Assembly: GCF_020271745.1 (NCBI RefSeq)
Contig: NZ_CP084296.1
Span: forward strand, 3,100,001 to 3,164,000
Source of the DNA: Providencia alcalifaciens
GTDB lineage: Bacteria; Pseudomonadota; Gammaproteobacteria; Enterobacterales; Enterobacteriaceae
Direction of reading: 5' to 3'
Length of the DNA: 64,000 bases
The notes under the pieces were generated by a model. It was given only the letters and a program-made list of their open reading frames with translations. It was not told the origin of the DNA and made no database searches. Shown here piece by piece: positions 1 to 8,491 of this stretch; the stretch's first letter is position 1, and the number at the start of each line of letters is the position of its first letter. The translations under genes were made by a program, and so were the position numbers.

Positions 1-197
1 GCGTGAAAATCCGCTTCACTTTCTAAGGCAGGTTTAGTTGATGCAATGAATTCATGCATAAATTCTTTAATTGTTGAGAATTTATTGGCGACGTTTTCAT
101 AGTAAAATTGATAAACATAGGACTCTTGAGAATGGCTGAGTTCGGTATTATTTTTGATGTTGTTGGTTGCCAGCAACAGTAGTTGTGTATTTGTCAT
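1..197 (-). CDS. Unknown protein, N-terminal 65 residues only
   Basis: The reading frame opens with ATG at 195-197 on the minus strand and runs off the left edge of the window without a stop. An AGGA Shine-Dalgarno lies just upstream. The visible part begins MTNTQLLLLATNN and is rich in Asn, Ser, Tyr and Phe, with no signal peptide and no motif I recognise. The family is unknown and the C-terminal part is not in view. Confidence 0.5.
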   Translation of the reverse strand, partial: MTNTQLLLLATNNIKNNTELSHSQESYVYQFYYENVANKFSTIKEFMHEFIASTKPALESEADFH

Positions 198-660
198 GAT
201 GGGTCCTATTTTTGTTTTTTAAAATAGTACACAAGTTGCTATAAATCTTTTATCAAAATTAGTCGGATAATTTTAGTTTTTGGTTTTTAAATTAAACCTA
301 AAATCGTATTTTCCATTATATCATTACGTTAGCAATTTATTTCTTGGAAAGAATGTTGTTGGGTGAAAGTCATAATTTAACCCTTATAAAGGTTAATGGA
401 ATTGTATCATATTAAAAAATATGAATATAAATATCTTATTAGATGATCTCTCTAGTAAACCTGAGGTTTCCCTTGCTTTCTACGTGTAAAAGGCATGTTT
501 GCAAGACTCTCTATTACGCATTAGCCTGTTTATTTCATATGTAGCTAATGATCATTTATATTTTTTTATTTTAATTATTATAATTAACTCTAAGGTTTGT
601 TATTAATTATTTATTTGCGTTTTATTTTAATATTATTTAATTTTTTATTAAAGATAATAA
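198..660. other. AT-rich intergenic stretch
   Basis: About 460 bases without a supported gene. The composition is strongly AT-rich, with long A/T runs. The left end must hold the promoter of the leftward unknown gene. I see no strong hairpin with a T-run and no RNA gene here. Confidence 0.4.
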
Positions 661-687
661 AAAGGGATAAATAAAACTTATCCCTTT
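661..687 (-). terminator. Terminator after ribulokinase gene
   Basis: An AAAGGGATAA/TTATCCCTTT inverted repeat lies just past the ribulokinase stop. Read on the minus strand it is followed by a T-rich tract, so it fits the end of the rbtD-rbtK transcript. Confidence 0.65.
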
Positions 688-709
688 GTTTGATAATTTA
701 AATGAGCAA

Positions 710-2332
710 TTAACCTTTTAGTTCTCTAGCGCATTGTTGTAAATGCTGGAAAGAAGTAAATCGAGTTTGATGATGTAATTTAAACTGCTCATTAGGTTGA
801 TACGTTAAATCAATATTCGCGAATTGTGCCATCGCTTGTGCCACATTCTCACAAACTCCTCCCGCGACAGCTCCTAAGATTGCAGAGCCCAATAATACAG
901 GTTCATCCGCTTGAGTTGAAATCACAGGAACACCACAGGTGTCGGCTAGAAGTTGGCGAATAAGCGGGTGCTGGCCGGCGCCACCACTGATAGCGATATT
1001 TTGGATAACAGCGCCTGATTGTGCTTGAGCATCAATGATTTGTCGTAATCCATAGCCAATACTGCAAACGCCAGCGGTATAGAAGGCAAGTAAGTTATCA
1101 AAGCTGTTATCCATGGTTAAGCCTGCAATGATGGCTTTCGCGTGGGGATCAGCGAAGGGGGCTCTATTGCCTAAAAATTCAGGAACAATATGAATACCTT
1201 TAGCTAATTCAACTGCTTGAGATGGTGTGCCTGATTTTTCTAATACTTTATCCGCCAGCATAACGGGTAATGATTTGCCTTGCTCTTTCGCCATGACTTT
1301 GGCTTGTGCGGCCATCGGGTGTAACGAAAGTAGTTGGTCAATTGCCGCACCAGCAGCACTTTGTCCCCCTTCGTTGAGCCACATCCCCGGTACCATTGCA
1401 GAATAATAAGGACCCCAAACGCCAGGGATAAACACGGGTTCTTGGGTGGTGGTCATCGTGCAGGAAGACGTACCGAAAACATACGCCATATTTGCAGTAG
1501 CATCACCATTCACCCCAACTGTACCAATTCCACCAGCATGAGCATCAATCATCCCTGCGGCAACAGGCGTCCCAACTAACAGTCCCATTTGTTCAGCAGC
1601 TTGGGCGGTTAAGCCGCTTCCGTTTGGTGTGCCAGGCTCGACAATTTCCTGACCAATGCGAGCAAAATTTTCGTCTGCTAATTCAGCGAGACCAATTTGG
1701 CGAAAATAGTCAGCATCCCAGCGTTTTTCATGGGCTAAGTAAGTCCACTTGCAGGTTACTGTGCATGTAGAACGCGCTAAAGAACCCGTTGATTTCCACG
1801 TTAGGAAATCTGCCAAATCAAAAAATTGCCACGCATTATCATAAGTTTGGCGGCGATTTTCTTTCAGCCAAAGAATTTTTGGGGTTTCCATTTCAGGGGA
1901 AATTTTACCCCCAACATAATTCAATACTGGGTGTTTTAGGCTATTGATGCGCTCAGCTTGTTCTGTGGCGCGGTGATCCATCCAAACAATAATATTGCGT
2001 TCAGGATCTTCACTCGGGCTGACAGAAATAGGTTGCTGGTTTTCGTCTAAAACAACCAGAGAGCAGGTCGCATCAAAACCAATTCCTGCGACGCGCTTTG
2101 CATCAATATTGGCATCTGTCATTGCATGTTTCACACAATAACAAACGGCATTCCAAATTTCGTTACTTGATTGCTCTGCGAAGTTGGCACCATCACGGTA
2201 GAGCGTAATATCGTGTTTAGCTGACGCAAGCATGTTGCCATGCAGATCAAAAATACCTGCACGCGCGCTGCCTGTGCCGACATCAATACCAATGACGACG
2301 TCGTCATTTTTACTTTGCGTAGGGCTGTTCAT
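710..2332 (-). CDS. rbtK: D-ribulokinase, FGGY family
   Basis: This is an FGGY-family sugar kinase that probably phosphorylates D-ribulose, the product of ribitol oxidation, to D-ribulose 5-phosphate in the cytoplasm. The N-terminal phosphate-binding motif GIDVGTGSARAG, the GMIDAHAGGIG segment near the catalytic Asp, and the C-terminal SGGAGQHP nucleotide loop are all present. At 540 residues the length is normal for pentulose kinases. I chose the ATG at 2332 because GGAGGA lies just before it; a GTG four codons upstream would overlap that site. It follows the ribitol dehydrogenase gene by 36 bases on the same strand, so the two are very likely one operon. The substrate is inferred from that neighbour. 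Confidence 0.85.
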   Translation of the reverse strand: MNSPTQSKNDDVVIGIDVGTGSARAGIFDLHGNMLASAKHDITLYRDGANFAEQSSNEIWNAVCYCVKHAMTDANIDAKRVAGIGFDATCSLVVLDENQQPISVSPSEDPERNIIVWMDHRATEQAERINSLKHPVLNYVGGKISPEMETPKILWLKENRRQTYDNAWQFFDLADFLTWKSTGSLARSTCTVTCKWTYLAHEKRWDADYFRQIGLAELADENFARIGQEIVEPGTPNGSGLTAQAAEQMGLLVGTPVAAGMIDAHAGGIGTVGVNGDATANMAYVFGTSSCTMTTTQEPVFIPGVWGPYYSAMVPGMWLNEGGQSAAGAAIDQLLSLHPMAAQAKVMAKEQGKSLPVMLADKVLEKSGTPSQAVELAKGIHIVPEFLGNRAPFADPHAKAIIAGLTMDNSFDNLLAFYTAGVCSIGYGLRQIIDAQAQSGAVIQNIAISGGAGQHPLIRQLLADTCGVPVISTQADEPVLLGSAILGAVAGGVCENVAQAMAQFANIDLTYQPNEQFKLHHQTRFTSFQHLQQCARELKG

Positions 2333-2368
2333 GTGTCCTCCCACAATCTTTATATTTATCGGTAAAAA

Positions 2369-3097
2369 CTAGAGGTCAACGCTGTTTGGCAGGATCACAA
2401 GATCACGGATAGTGATATTTCTTGGTCGAGTTAGCATAAATAGAACCGCTTCAGCGACTTCGATAGGTTGCATTAAGCTGCCATTGGCTAATGCTTCTTC
2501 CATTTTTTCTTTTGGCCAGTCATCCAGTAATGCAGTGACAACAGGGCCCGGTAATACAGCACCAACGCGAACACCGTGTTGAGATACTTGGCGGCGAGTT
2601 GAATGGACAAACGCTTGAACTGCAAATTTAGACGCTGTGTAAATAGGTTCCCAAATCACGGGCACCATACCTGCGATTGAGCTAGTAAACAGGACATCCC
2701 CTGATTTTTGCTCAATAAAGTGTGGGAGAACGGCGCGCACGCTACGAAATGCAGCATTGATGTTGAGGTTTAATACTTTATCCCAAACATCTGGGTCGCC
2801 TTCTGCAACAGGGCCACCGATATAAGCACCTGCGTTAGCGTGGAAAATATCTAAGCGACCTGCTTTGGCTAAAATGGCATCTAACATGCCATCCACTTGT
2901 TCTGGTTTCATTAAATCAATAACCAGAGGAATAGCGTTGTCGCCTAATTCGGCAACTAACTGATTTAATCGCTCTTCAGCACGGTCAATTAAAACAACTT
3001 TCGCGCCAGCTTTGAGTAGGGTACGTGCACACTCAAGTCCAATACCAGAAGCCGCACCCGTGATAGCGGCAACTTTGTTTTCTAATGAGATAGCCAT
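2369..3097 (-). CDS. rbtD: Ribitol 2-dehydrogenase, short-chain dehydrogenase
   Basis: An NAD-dependent short-chain dehydrogenase that oxidises ribitol to D-ribulose. It has the TGAASGIG cofactor motif near residue 12, the NAG motif within [10 protein letters not shown], and the YTASK catalytic Tyr/Lys pair. Several segments, such as [20 protein letters not shown] and the C-terminal ILPNSVDL, match the Klebsiella ribitol dehydrogenase as I remember it, so the substrate is better supported than for a generic family member. The ATG at 3097 is preceded by GGAG at good spacing; a GTG three codons upstream overlaps that site. It is the first gene of a two-gene operon with the ribulokinase, divergent from a LacI-type regulator. 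No ribitol transporter is nearby. Confidence 0.9.
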   Translation of the reverse strand: MAISLENKVAAITGAASGIGLECARTLLKAGAKVVLIDRAEERLNQLVAELGDNAIPLVIDLMKPEQVDGMLDAILAKAGRLDIFHANAGAYIGGPVAEGDPDVWDKVLNLNINAAFRSVRAVLPHFIEQKSGDVLFTSSIAGMVPVIWEPIYTASKFAVQAFVHSTRRQVSQHGVRVGAVLPGPVVTALLDDWPKEKMEEALANGSLMQPIEVAEAVLFMLTRPRNITIRDLVILPNSVDL

Positions 3098-3335
3098 GAT
3101 GTTCACTCCGGATAAGTTAGTTAATCAATAAGGAAGTCAAACTGAGTATTAGAAATTAATGTAATTTTAATAAGTTACGAGGAAATTTGGCGGAATGTAT
3201 TCAGTGAGTGTGAATGCAGGCAAATCGCCATATCAACTCGATTCTAGGTTAATTTCGATGTCGCTCAATCGATGGAGCAGTATTGCGACTTTTACGCTTT
3301 GGTGTCAAGCTAGGAAAAAATGGAGGCATAAATTT

Positions 3336-4394
3336 GTGAGCAAGATCAGACAAAAAAAGAAAACCACGATCTATGACCTTGCAGAATTGGCAGGGGTTTC
3401 AGCCAGTGCCGTTAGCGCTGTATTGAATGGAAATTGGCAAAAAAGACGTATTAGCGCCCAATTGGCTGAAAAAATTATACGAATAGCGCAAGAGCAAAAC
3501 TATTCGGTGAATAAGCAAGCGAGCCTATTACGCAGTAATAAATCCAAAATCATTGGGATGTTGGTTCCTAAATATGACAACCGTTATTTTGGGTCGATAG
3601 TGGAGCATTTCGAGGAGATGGCGCGTGAACGCGGGTTATTTCCTATCATTACCTGTACACGTCGGGATCCTCAATTAGAGTTGGAAGCCGCAAAAGCAAT
3701 GCTTTCATATCAAGTGGATTGGTTAATTTCAACGGGGGCAACCGATCCTGATAAAATTACGCAAATCTGCCATACATCAGGTGTGCCGACACTCAATTTG
3801 GACTTACCCGGTACATTGGCGCCTTCGGTGATTTCCGATAACTACCATGGTGCAAAGCAGTTAACGCTCAATATTTTACGCAAAAGGCAACAACGAGCCG
3901 CATCGTCAGAATCGCTGGTGTTTGTGGGAGGACGGGAAGAGGAGCATAACACTCGAGAGCGAATTCGAGGGTTTATCGATGCTCACAATTCTTTGAATAT
4001 AGAGGTTCCTCAACACCATATTTTGACTTGTGGTTATGCACCAGAAAAAGCCGAACGGGCACTCTCGACGTATTCTTCTCAGTATTCATTTCTACAAAAA
4101 GAAGCATCGCAAGACCCTAAATATATTGAACTTTGTGGGTTGTTTGTTAACTCAACAATTTCATTGGAGGGGGTGATGAGATGGTTAATGAAGGAGGGGC
4201 ATACAGGAGCACATCAGCCGCCGATGGGATGTTTTGACTGGGATCCATTTGTCGCACTGCTTGGGAATGATATTGAGATGGTTAAACAGGATGTTCCCGC
4301 CATGCTAGAGCAAATTTTCACATTAATAGAATCGGGAGAAAGCCAGCCTCAGATTATTGAGGTGATGCCTATTATGGTTGGAAAAACAGGATAA
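3336..4394 (+). CDS. LacI-family regulator, probably of ribitol genes
   Basis: A 352-residue LacI/GalR-type repressor. The N-terminal helix-turn-helix (TIYDLAELAGVSASAVSAVL) is followed by a hinge and a periplasmic-binding-like effector domain starting near SKIIGMLVPKYDNRYF. I chose the GTG at 3336 because a GGAGG lies nine bases upstream. The frame stays open back to 3195, but the extra 47 residues do not look like a LacI N-terminus. It is transcribed away from the ribitol dehydrogenase gene, so it most likely represses the rbtD-rbtK operon and responds to a pentitol or pentulose. The target is inferred from position only. Confidence 0.8.
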   Translation: MSKIRQKKKTTIYDLAELAGVSASAVSAVLNGNWQKRRISAQLAEKIIRIAQEQNYSVNKQASLLRSNKSKIIGMLVPKYDNRYFGSIVEHFEEMARERGLFPIITCTRRDPQLELEAAKAMLSYQVDWLISTGATDPDKITQICHTSGVPTLNLDLPGTLAPSVISDNYHGAKQLTLNILRKRQQRAASSESLVFVGGREEEHNTRERIRGFIDAHNSLNIEVPQHHILTCGYAPEKAERALSTYSSQYSFLQKEASQDPKYIELCGLFVNSTISLEGVMRWLMKEGHTGAHQPPMGCFDWDPFVALLGNDIEMVKQDVPAMLEQIFTLIESGESQPQIIEVMPIMVGKTG

Positions 4395-4400
4395 AATTAA

Positions 4401-4432
4401 ATCAGGCTTAAAGCAGAAATGTTAAGCCTGAT
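4401..4432. terminator. Bidirectional hairpin between convergent genes
   Basis: A perfect 11-bp inverted repeat (ATCAGGCTTAA/TTAAGCCTGAT) with a 10-base loop lies between the LacI-type gene and fetB, which converge. There is no long T-run on either side, so it is a probable but not strong terminator. Confidence 0.6.
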
Positions 4433-4439
4433 CACTGGT

Positions 4440-5225
4440 CTACTTAATATTTTTATTCAAAGCATCTAAACGTAATTGATAGCGCTGATTATAAAATTTA
4501 ACGTAGGTTAAATACCCCGCCAAAATCGTGGAGAGACTTGCCGTTGCTAATAGCATAAATGTCACCATAATTTGGTATTTAACTGCCTGTAAAGGGTCGA
4601 CTCCCGCAAAAATTAGCCCTGACATCATACCGGGCAAACTCACGATCCCAACCGTTTTGGCAGAATCCACCGTAGGAATTAATGATGCTCGAATACTTTC
4701 ACGAATAATCGAGGCAGAAGCAATTTTAGGTGTGGCGCCCAAGCTGAGCATTTCTTGAATTTGCTGTTGTTGGCTATTAAAGCGCTGCCCTAAGTTATTG
4801 AAGCAGAGCCCGACGGCAATCATGGCATTCCCTGCAATCATCCCGGTAATTGGGATCACTTGCATTGGGGTAAACGCGATGGCTTCAGTGAGAATTAATA
4901 CCAGTAAGGTTAAAAACGTTCCTGAAGTAATCGCAATTAACGCGGTTGGAAATAGCTTATCGAGGTATTTACTGCGCTTTTTCGCATTCCATGCGGCGTT
5001 AAAGCAGATAAACAACACCAATAAAACAGTGAGTGCCTTATGATCAACGTGAAAAATATATTTGAGGATATAACCGGCAATTAATAATTGGACAATGGCG
5101 CGGCACGTACTCCAAATAATATCTTTCTCAAGAGAGAGCTTCTCTTTATGGCTAATAAAAATAGCCACTAAGACTAACATGATAGAAAATGCGAGCGACT
5201 CATTGGAAATAGTAGGTTGATGCAC
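4440..5225 (-). CDS. fetB: FetB (YbbM) metal exporter permease
   Basis: The membrane subunit of the FetAB ABC exporter, a UPF0014-family protein linked in E. coli to iron efflux and peroxide resistance. The 261 residues hold about seven hydrophobic segments and the family-typical stretches GMIAGNAMIAVGL and SLPGMMSGLIFAG. The start is GTG at 5223-5225, with AGGA eight bases upstream inside the end of fetA, which suggests translational coupling. It sits nine bases after fetA. Metal specificity cannot be read from the sequence. Confidence 0.85.
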   Translation of the reverse strand: MHQPTISNESLAFSIMLVLVAIFISHKEKLSLEKDIIWSTCRAIVQLLIAGYILKYIFHVDHKALTVLLVLFICFNAAWNAKKRSKYLDKLFPTALIAITSGTFLTLLVLILTEAIAFTPMQVIPITGMIAGNAMIAVGLCFNNLGQRFNSQQQQIQEMLSLGATPKIASASIIRESIRASLIPTVDSAKTVGIVSLPGMMSGLIFAGVDPLQAVKYQIMVTFMLLATASLSTILAGYLTYVKFYNQRYQLRLDALNKNIK

Positions 5226-5234
5226 AGTTAATTC

Positions 5235-5888
5235 CTATTTTTCGCTATGGTGTACGGGAAGGGTAATAATATCGTCAGCATGACCAATTTCATCTTGATC
5301 ATGAGTTACCCAGAGGACGGCAATATTATTGTTGACGGCTAATTGATGAATAAGCTCATTCACTTTGATTTTATTTTGCTCATCTAAGGCACTAGTGATT
5401 TCATCCAGTAATAAAATTTGCGGCAAGAATTGCAAATTACGGATCAATGAGACCCGCTGTTTTTCTCCGCCTGAAAGCTCATTAATGCCTTTTTCTAGGA
5501 TGGTGTCTGGCAGTGAAAAATAGCTTAAATCATCGAGGATTTTTTGTTTATTAAATGGCTGATTCCGTATTTGATAAGGAAAAAAGAGGTTGTCATACAC
5601 GGTATTGCCAAAGAGTGCGGGCGTTTGCGTGCAATAGGAGACTTGTTGACGATATTTCTCTGGTGCAATTGTGTTGATATTTTCGCCAGCAAAGAGAATT
5701 TCACCACAACTTGGCGGGATGAGTGAAGAGACAATTTTTAATAATGTACTTTTCCCACAACCAGAAGGCCCCGTGATCAATTTAAATTCACCGGGGTATA
5801 GGTCGATCTGCACATTATCTAAAATTATCTTCTGAGCAACCTGAAAACCGATATTCTTAAGTTGTAATAAGGGCTGTTTTGTTTCCAT
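5235..5888 (-). CDS. fetA: FetA (YbbL) ABC exporter ATPase
   Basis: The ATP-binding subunit partnered with FetB. Walker A is GPSGCGKST, the signature is LSGGEKQR, Walker B is ILLLDEITSALDE, and the switch His is in WVTHD. The ATG at 5888 gives 217 residues, close to the E. coli protein, and has an AGG a few bases upstream. The frame stays open a further 24 codons, but those residues do not belong to the family. It forms a two-gene operon with fetB. Confidence 0.85.
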   Translation of the reverse strand: METKQPLLQLKNIGFQVAQKIILDNVQIDLYPGEFKLITGPSGCGKSTLLKIVSSLIPPSCGEILFAGENINTIAPEKYRQQVSYCTQTPALFGNTVYDNLFFPYQIRNQPFNKQKILDDLSYFSLPDTILEKGINELSGGEKQRVSLIRNLQFLPQILLLDEITSALDEQNKIKVNELIHQLAVNNNIAVLWVTHDQDEIGHADDIITLPVHHSEK

Positions 5889-6040
5889 ATTTGACCTAAT
5901 CCATCTAATTCTATTATCGATATTACGGATATTATGCGCCAATTTAGGGTAAATAGACACCGAGTTATCTGGGATAGATTTGGCAAATTAGATTTGCATG
6001 AAAAAAATAGTTGCCTTATTATTTTAATCAACGTCTCGTT

Positions 6041-6097
6041 AGGAGATGGCATTCCTCCTAGTTTAACCGTCCTTGATGTGGACTGATGATGCCTACG
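6041..6097 (+). promoter_or_regulatory. Fluoride riboswitch (crcB motif) aptamer
   Basis: The segment carries the conserved elements of the crcB RNA motif in order: a GGAGATGG...TTCCTCC P1 stem, the AACCGTCC/GGACTGATGATG paired region, and the GCCTAC terminal block. It lies about 110 bases upstream of crcB on the same strand, the expected target. Between aptamer and gene there is a second hairpin (GGGCAC/GTGCCC near 6118-6140) that could act as the expression platform. The identity rests on motif recall and gene context. Confidence 0.85.
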
Positions 6098-6210
6098 TAA
6101 ACCTTTTCATTTGAATGGGCACGTGGGTTATGTGCCCGAAGTTAGGGCATAAATGTCTGCAGGAGCTTTTCCTTGCATTTATTCCCATCCAACTTGTAAG
6201 GAAAGTGGCA

Positions 6211-6591
6211 ATGTACGCATCCCTCATTTCTATTGCTTTAGGCTCCGTTTTAGGTGGCTGGTTAAGATGGTTGATTGGCTTAAAGCTGAATAACTTACAT
6301 CCTCACATTCCATTTGGTACTGTTTTCGTTAATTTAATTGGCGGCTTTATCATTGGCTTTGCTGTCTCTTACTTTGCTAGCGCCAATATCAATCCTGCCT
6401 ATAAACTGTTTATTGTTACGGGCTTTTGTGGGGCGTTTACGACTTTTTCGACATTTTCGTTGGAGGTGTTGGTGATGCTGCAAGAAGGAAAATTGGCGGT
6501 GGCATTTAGCACGATCGCGATTCATGTTCTTGGCGCTTTATTATTTACGCTACTCGGTATGCTATGTCATAACATGCTATCTCAAGGATAA
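6211..6591 (+). CDS. crcB: Fluoride channel Fluc/CrcB
   Basis: A 126-residue four-helix membrane protein of the Fluc family, which forms an antiparallel dimer and exports fluoride. Family motifs are visible: GSVLGGWLRW near the N-terminus, FGTVFVNLIGGFIIGF with the pore Asn, and GFCGAFTTFSTFS with the conserved Phe/Thr track. I chose the ATG at 6211, preceded by AAGGAAAG; the open frame upstream overlaps the riboswitch leader. Regulation by fluoride through the upstream riboswitch is expected. Confidence 0.92.
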   Translation: MYASLISIALGSVLGGWLRWLIGLKLNNLHPHIPFGTVFVNLIGGFIIGFAVSYFASANINPAYKLFIVTGFCGAFTTFSTFSLEVLVMLQEGKLAVAFSTIAIHVLGALLFTLLGMLCHNMLSQG

Positions 6592-6639
6592 TAGACTCTA
6601 ATAAAGTATTTATTTTCCATTCATTGTTTTCGTACGATT

Positions 6640-6672
6640 AATAGTCTATTTTCAGGTGTGAATAGGCTATTT
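6640..6672 (+). terminator. Terminator after crcB
   Basis: An AATAGTCTATT/AATAGGCTATT stem with one mismatch and an 11-base loop is followed by TTTGTTT. It lies about 50 bases past the crcB stop. Confidence 0.65.
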
Positions 6673-7187
6673 TTGTTTCTATTTTGAGCAAAAAAAGAGA
6701 ATGGCAAAATAAAGCAGAATATATTACTAACTGTGATAATGAACCATTTTTATCATGATATAACGACATCAAAATGGTGAAAGCATAAAAATATATAGCA
6801 GGGCAATAGATTATAAATTTATCGTTTTTCCTACACTGAAGAAGTATGAATTATCATCAAATATAAAGTATAAAACATATCCTATTAAAAATAGAGCTGA
6901 ATGCAAAACTATCGCTCTGTATTTTCACTCTCCCTCCTCATATATGACTTTTTAATCTACGATTTTTTGTTGGTGTATTTTCAGCATTACACTGTAACTC
7001 AATCTATACATCTATTTATTCAGTGTTATGATGAAATTGTTGTTTAAATGTAATGGCTTGGACGGATATATGCTGGTTGGCTTTATTCTGTTCTTTATTT
7101 TGACCAAATAAATCTGACATACCAAAATTAACAGATTAAATAACTAAAAAATAAATAGATAAAAATAATAAATACGGGGAAAAACTT
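6673..7187. other. Long AT-rich leader before a membrane transporter gene
   Basis: About 515 bases with no supported ORF. The stretch is AT-rich, with weak hairpins such as CCATTTT/AAAATGG near 6744-6777 but no T-run behind them. It must contain the promoter of the downstream transporter gene, whose ATG at 7188 is preceded by a GGGGA ribosome site. I do not recognise any RNA element. Confidence 0.4.
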
Positions 7188-8411
7188 ATGTCACAAATGT
7201 TAGCTCTGTTATTAATTGTCGGGATACTGTACATCGGGGATGCCATTGCAGTACGAACAAAAGCGTGGATCCCATCGGTGTTTGTTTGCGCTGTATTATT
7301 TCTTTTAGGTTATTGGACATTCTTTCCTAAAGATATTGTGAGTATTGCGGGAATACCAACAGTTGTCGCCGTGATGTTGATGTATTTACTCATTACCAAT
7401 ATGGGTACATTGCTGTCATTGAAAGAACTTTTACACCAATGGAAGACTATCTTAATTTCGTTATCCAGTATTTTGGGGATCATTGTCTTTATTTATGGGG
7501 TAGGTCTGGCGTTATTTGATTTAAATACGGTATTAGTGGCAATTCCGCCATTAGTCGGTGGCATTGTCTCTTCATTAATTATGTCAAAAGGTGCCGCAGA
7601 AGCTGGGCTGGTGGATCTCTCGGTATTTGCCATCTTAATTTATGTGATGCAAGGTTTTGCTGGTTATCCACTAACGGCCATCATGTTGAAACGTGAAGGT
7701 CGCCGAGTGCTTAAACAATATCGCAATGGTACATGGAAAGAGTCATTGGCGGTTGATGGTGCGGATGATGTCGAAGTTAAAACACTAGCATCTGAAAGTG
7801 CAATGCCTCGTATGTTCAAGCGAATTCCGAGCCACTATAACACCAGTTATTTTCAATTTTTACGCTTAGTGGTGGTGGGGTATCTTGCCTATTTAACCTC
7901 TACTATTGTCGCACCTTATGTCAGCATCAGCCCGTTTGTTTTGTGCTTATTATTTGGTGTTATTGCTTCGTCGATGGGCTTTTTAGAAAGACAACCACTG
8001 CAAAAAGCGAACGGTTTTGGCTTTGCTATCATGGCATTAATGTTGTTTATCTTTGATACATTAAATCATGCGACACCGGATATGCTGTTGAGATTGGTCT
8101 ACCCAATGGTGGTGTTGATCGTGGCTGCGGTCATTGGCATGTTTATCGCGTCTTGGATTGTTGGAAAAATTCTAGGGGTATCAAAAGAGATGGCTTTCGC
8201 GGTCTCATTGACGGCTCTGTACGGTTTCCCTGCGGATTATATTATTACCAATGAAGCCATTAACGCACTGACCAAAGATGAAAAAGAGCGTCAGATTTTA
8301 ACTAGCCATATGTTAGGGCCAATGTTAGTTGGCGGTTTTATCTCTGTCACGATGGTTTCCGTGGTATTGGCGGGCATCATGGTCGCCTACATTGTGCCTG
8401 TTGCGGCATAA
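7188..8411 (+). CDS. Multi-spanning inner-membrane transporter-like protein, family unassigned
   Basis: A 407-residue integral membrane protein with about ten to twelve hydrophobic segments. A hydrophilic loop around residues 165-215 splits it into two halves of similar size, each with a Gly/Pro/Ser-rich stretch (PPLVGGIVSSLIMSKGAA and SLTALYGFPADYII). That layout is reminiscent of inverted-repeat carriers such as the GltS-type glutamate carriers, but I cannot assign a family. The gene lies 80 bases before an M20 amidohydrolase on the same strand, so it probably moves the hydrolase's substrate or product. That role is inference. Confidence 0.6.
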   Translation: MSQMLALLLIVGILYIGDAIAVRTKAWIPSVFVCAVLFLLGYWTFFPKDIVSIAGIPTVVAVMLMYLLITNMGTLLSLKELLHQWKTILISLSSILGIIVFIYGVGLALFDLNTVLVAIPPLVGGIVSSLIMSKGAAEAGLVDLSVFAILIYVMQGFAGYPLTAIMLKREGRRVLKQYRNGTWKESLAVDGADDVEVKTLASESAMPRMFKRIPSHYNTSYFQFLRLVVVGYLAYLTSTIVAPYVSISPFVLCLLFGVIASSMGFLERQPLQKANGFGFAIMALMLFIFDTLNHATPDMLLRLVYPMVVLIVAAVIGMFIASWIVGKILGVSKEMAFAVSLTALYGFPADYIITNEAINALTKDEKERQILTSHMLGPMLVGGFISVTMVSVVLAGIMVAYIVPVAA

Positions 8412-8491
8412 CGATAAATTGAATATTAGAATTTAACACGCTGAAAAATAATAGTTTAAGAAAGCGAAAAGAATAGAAAAAGGACAGAAAA

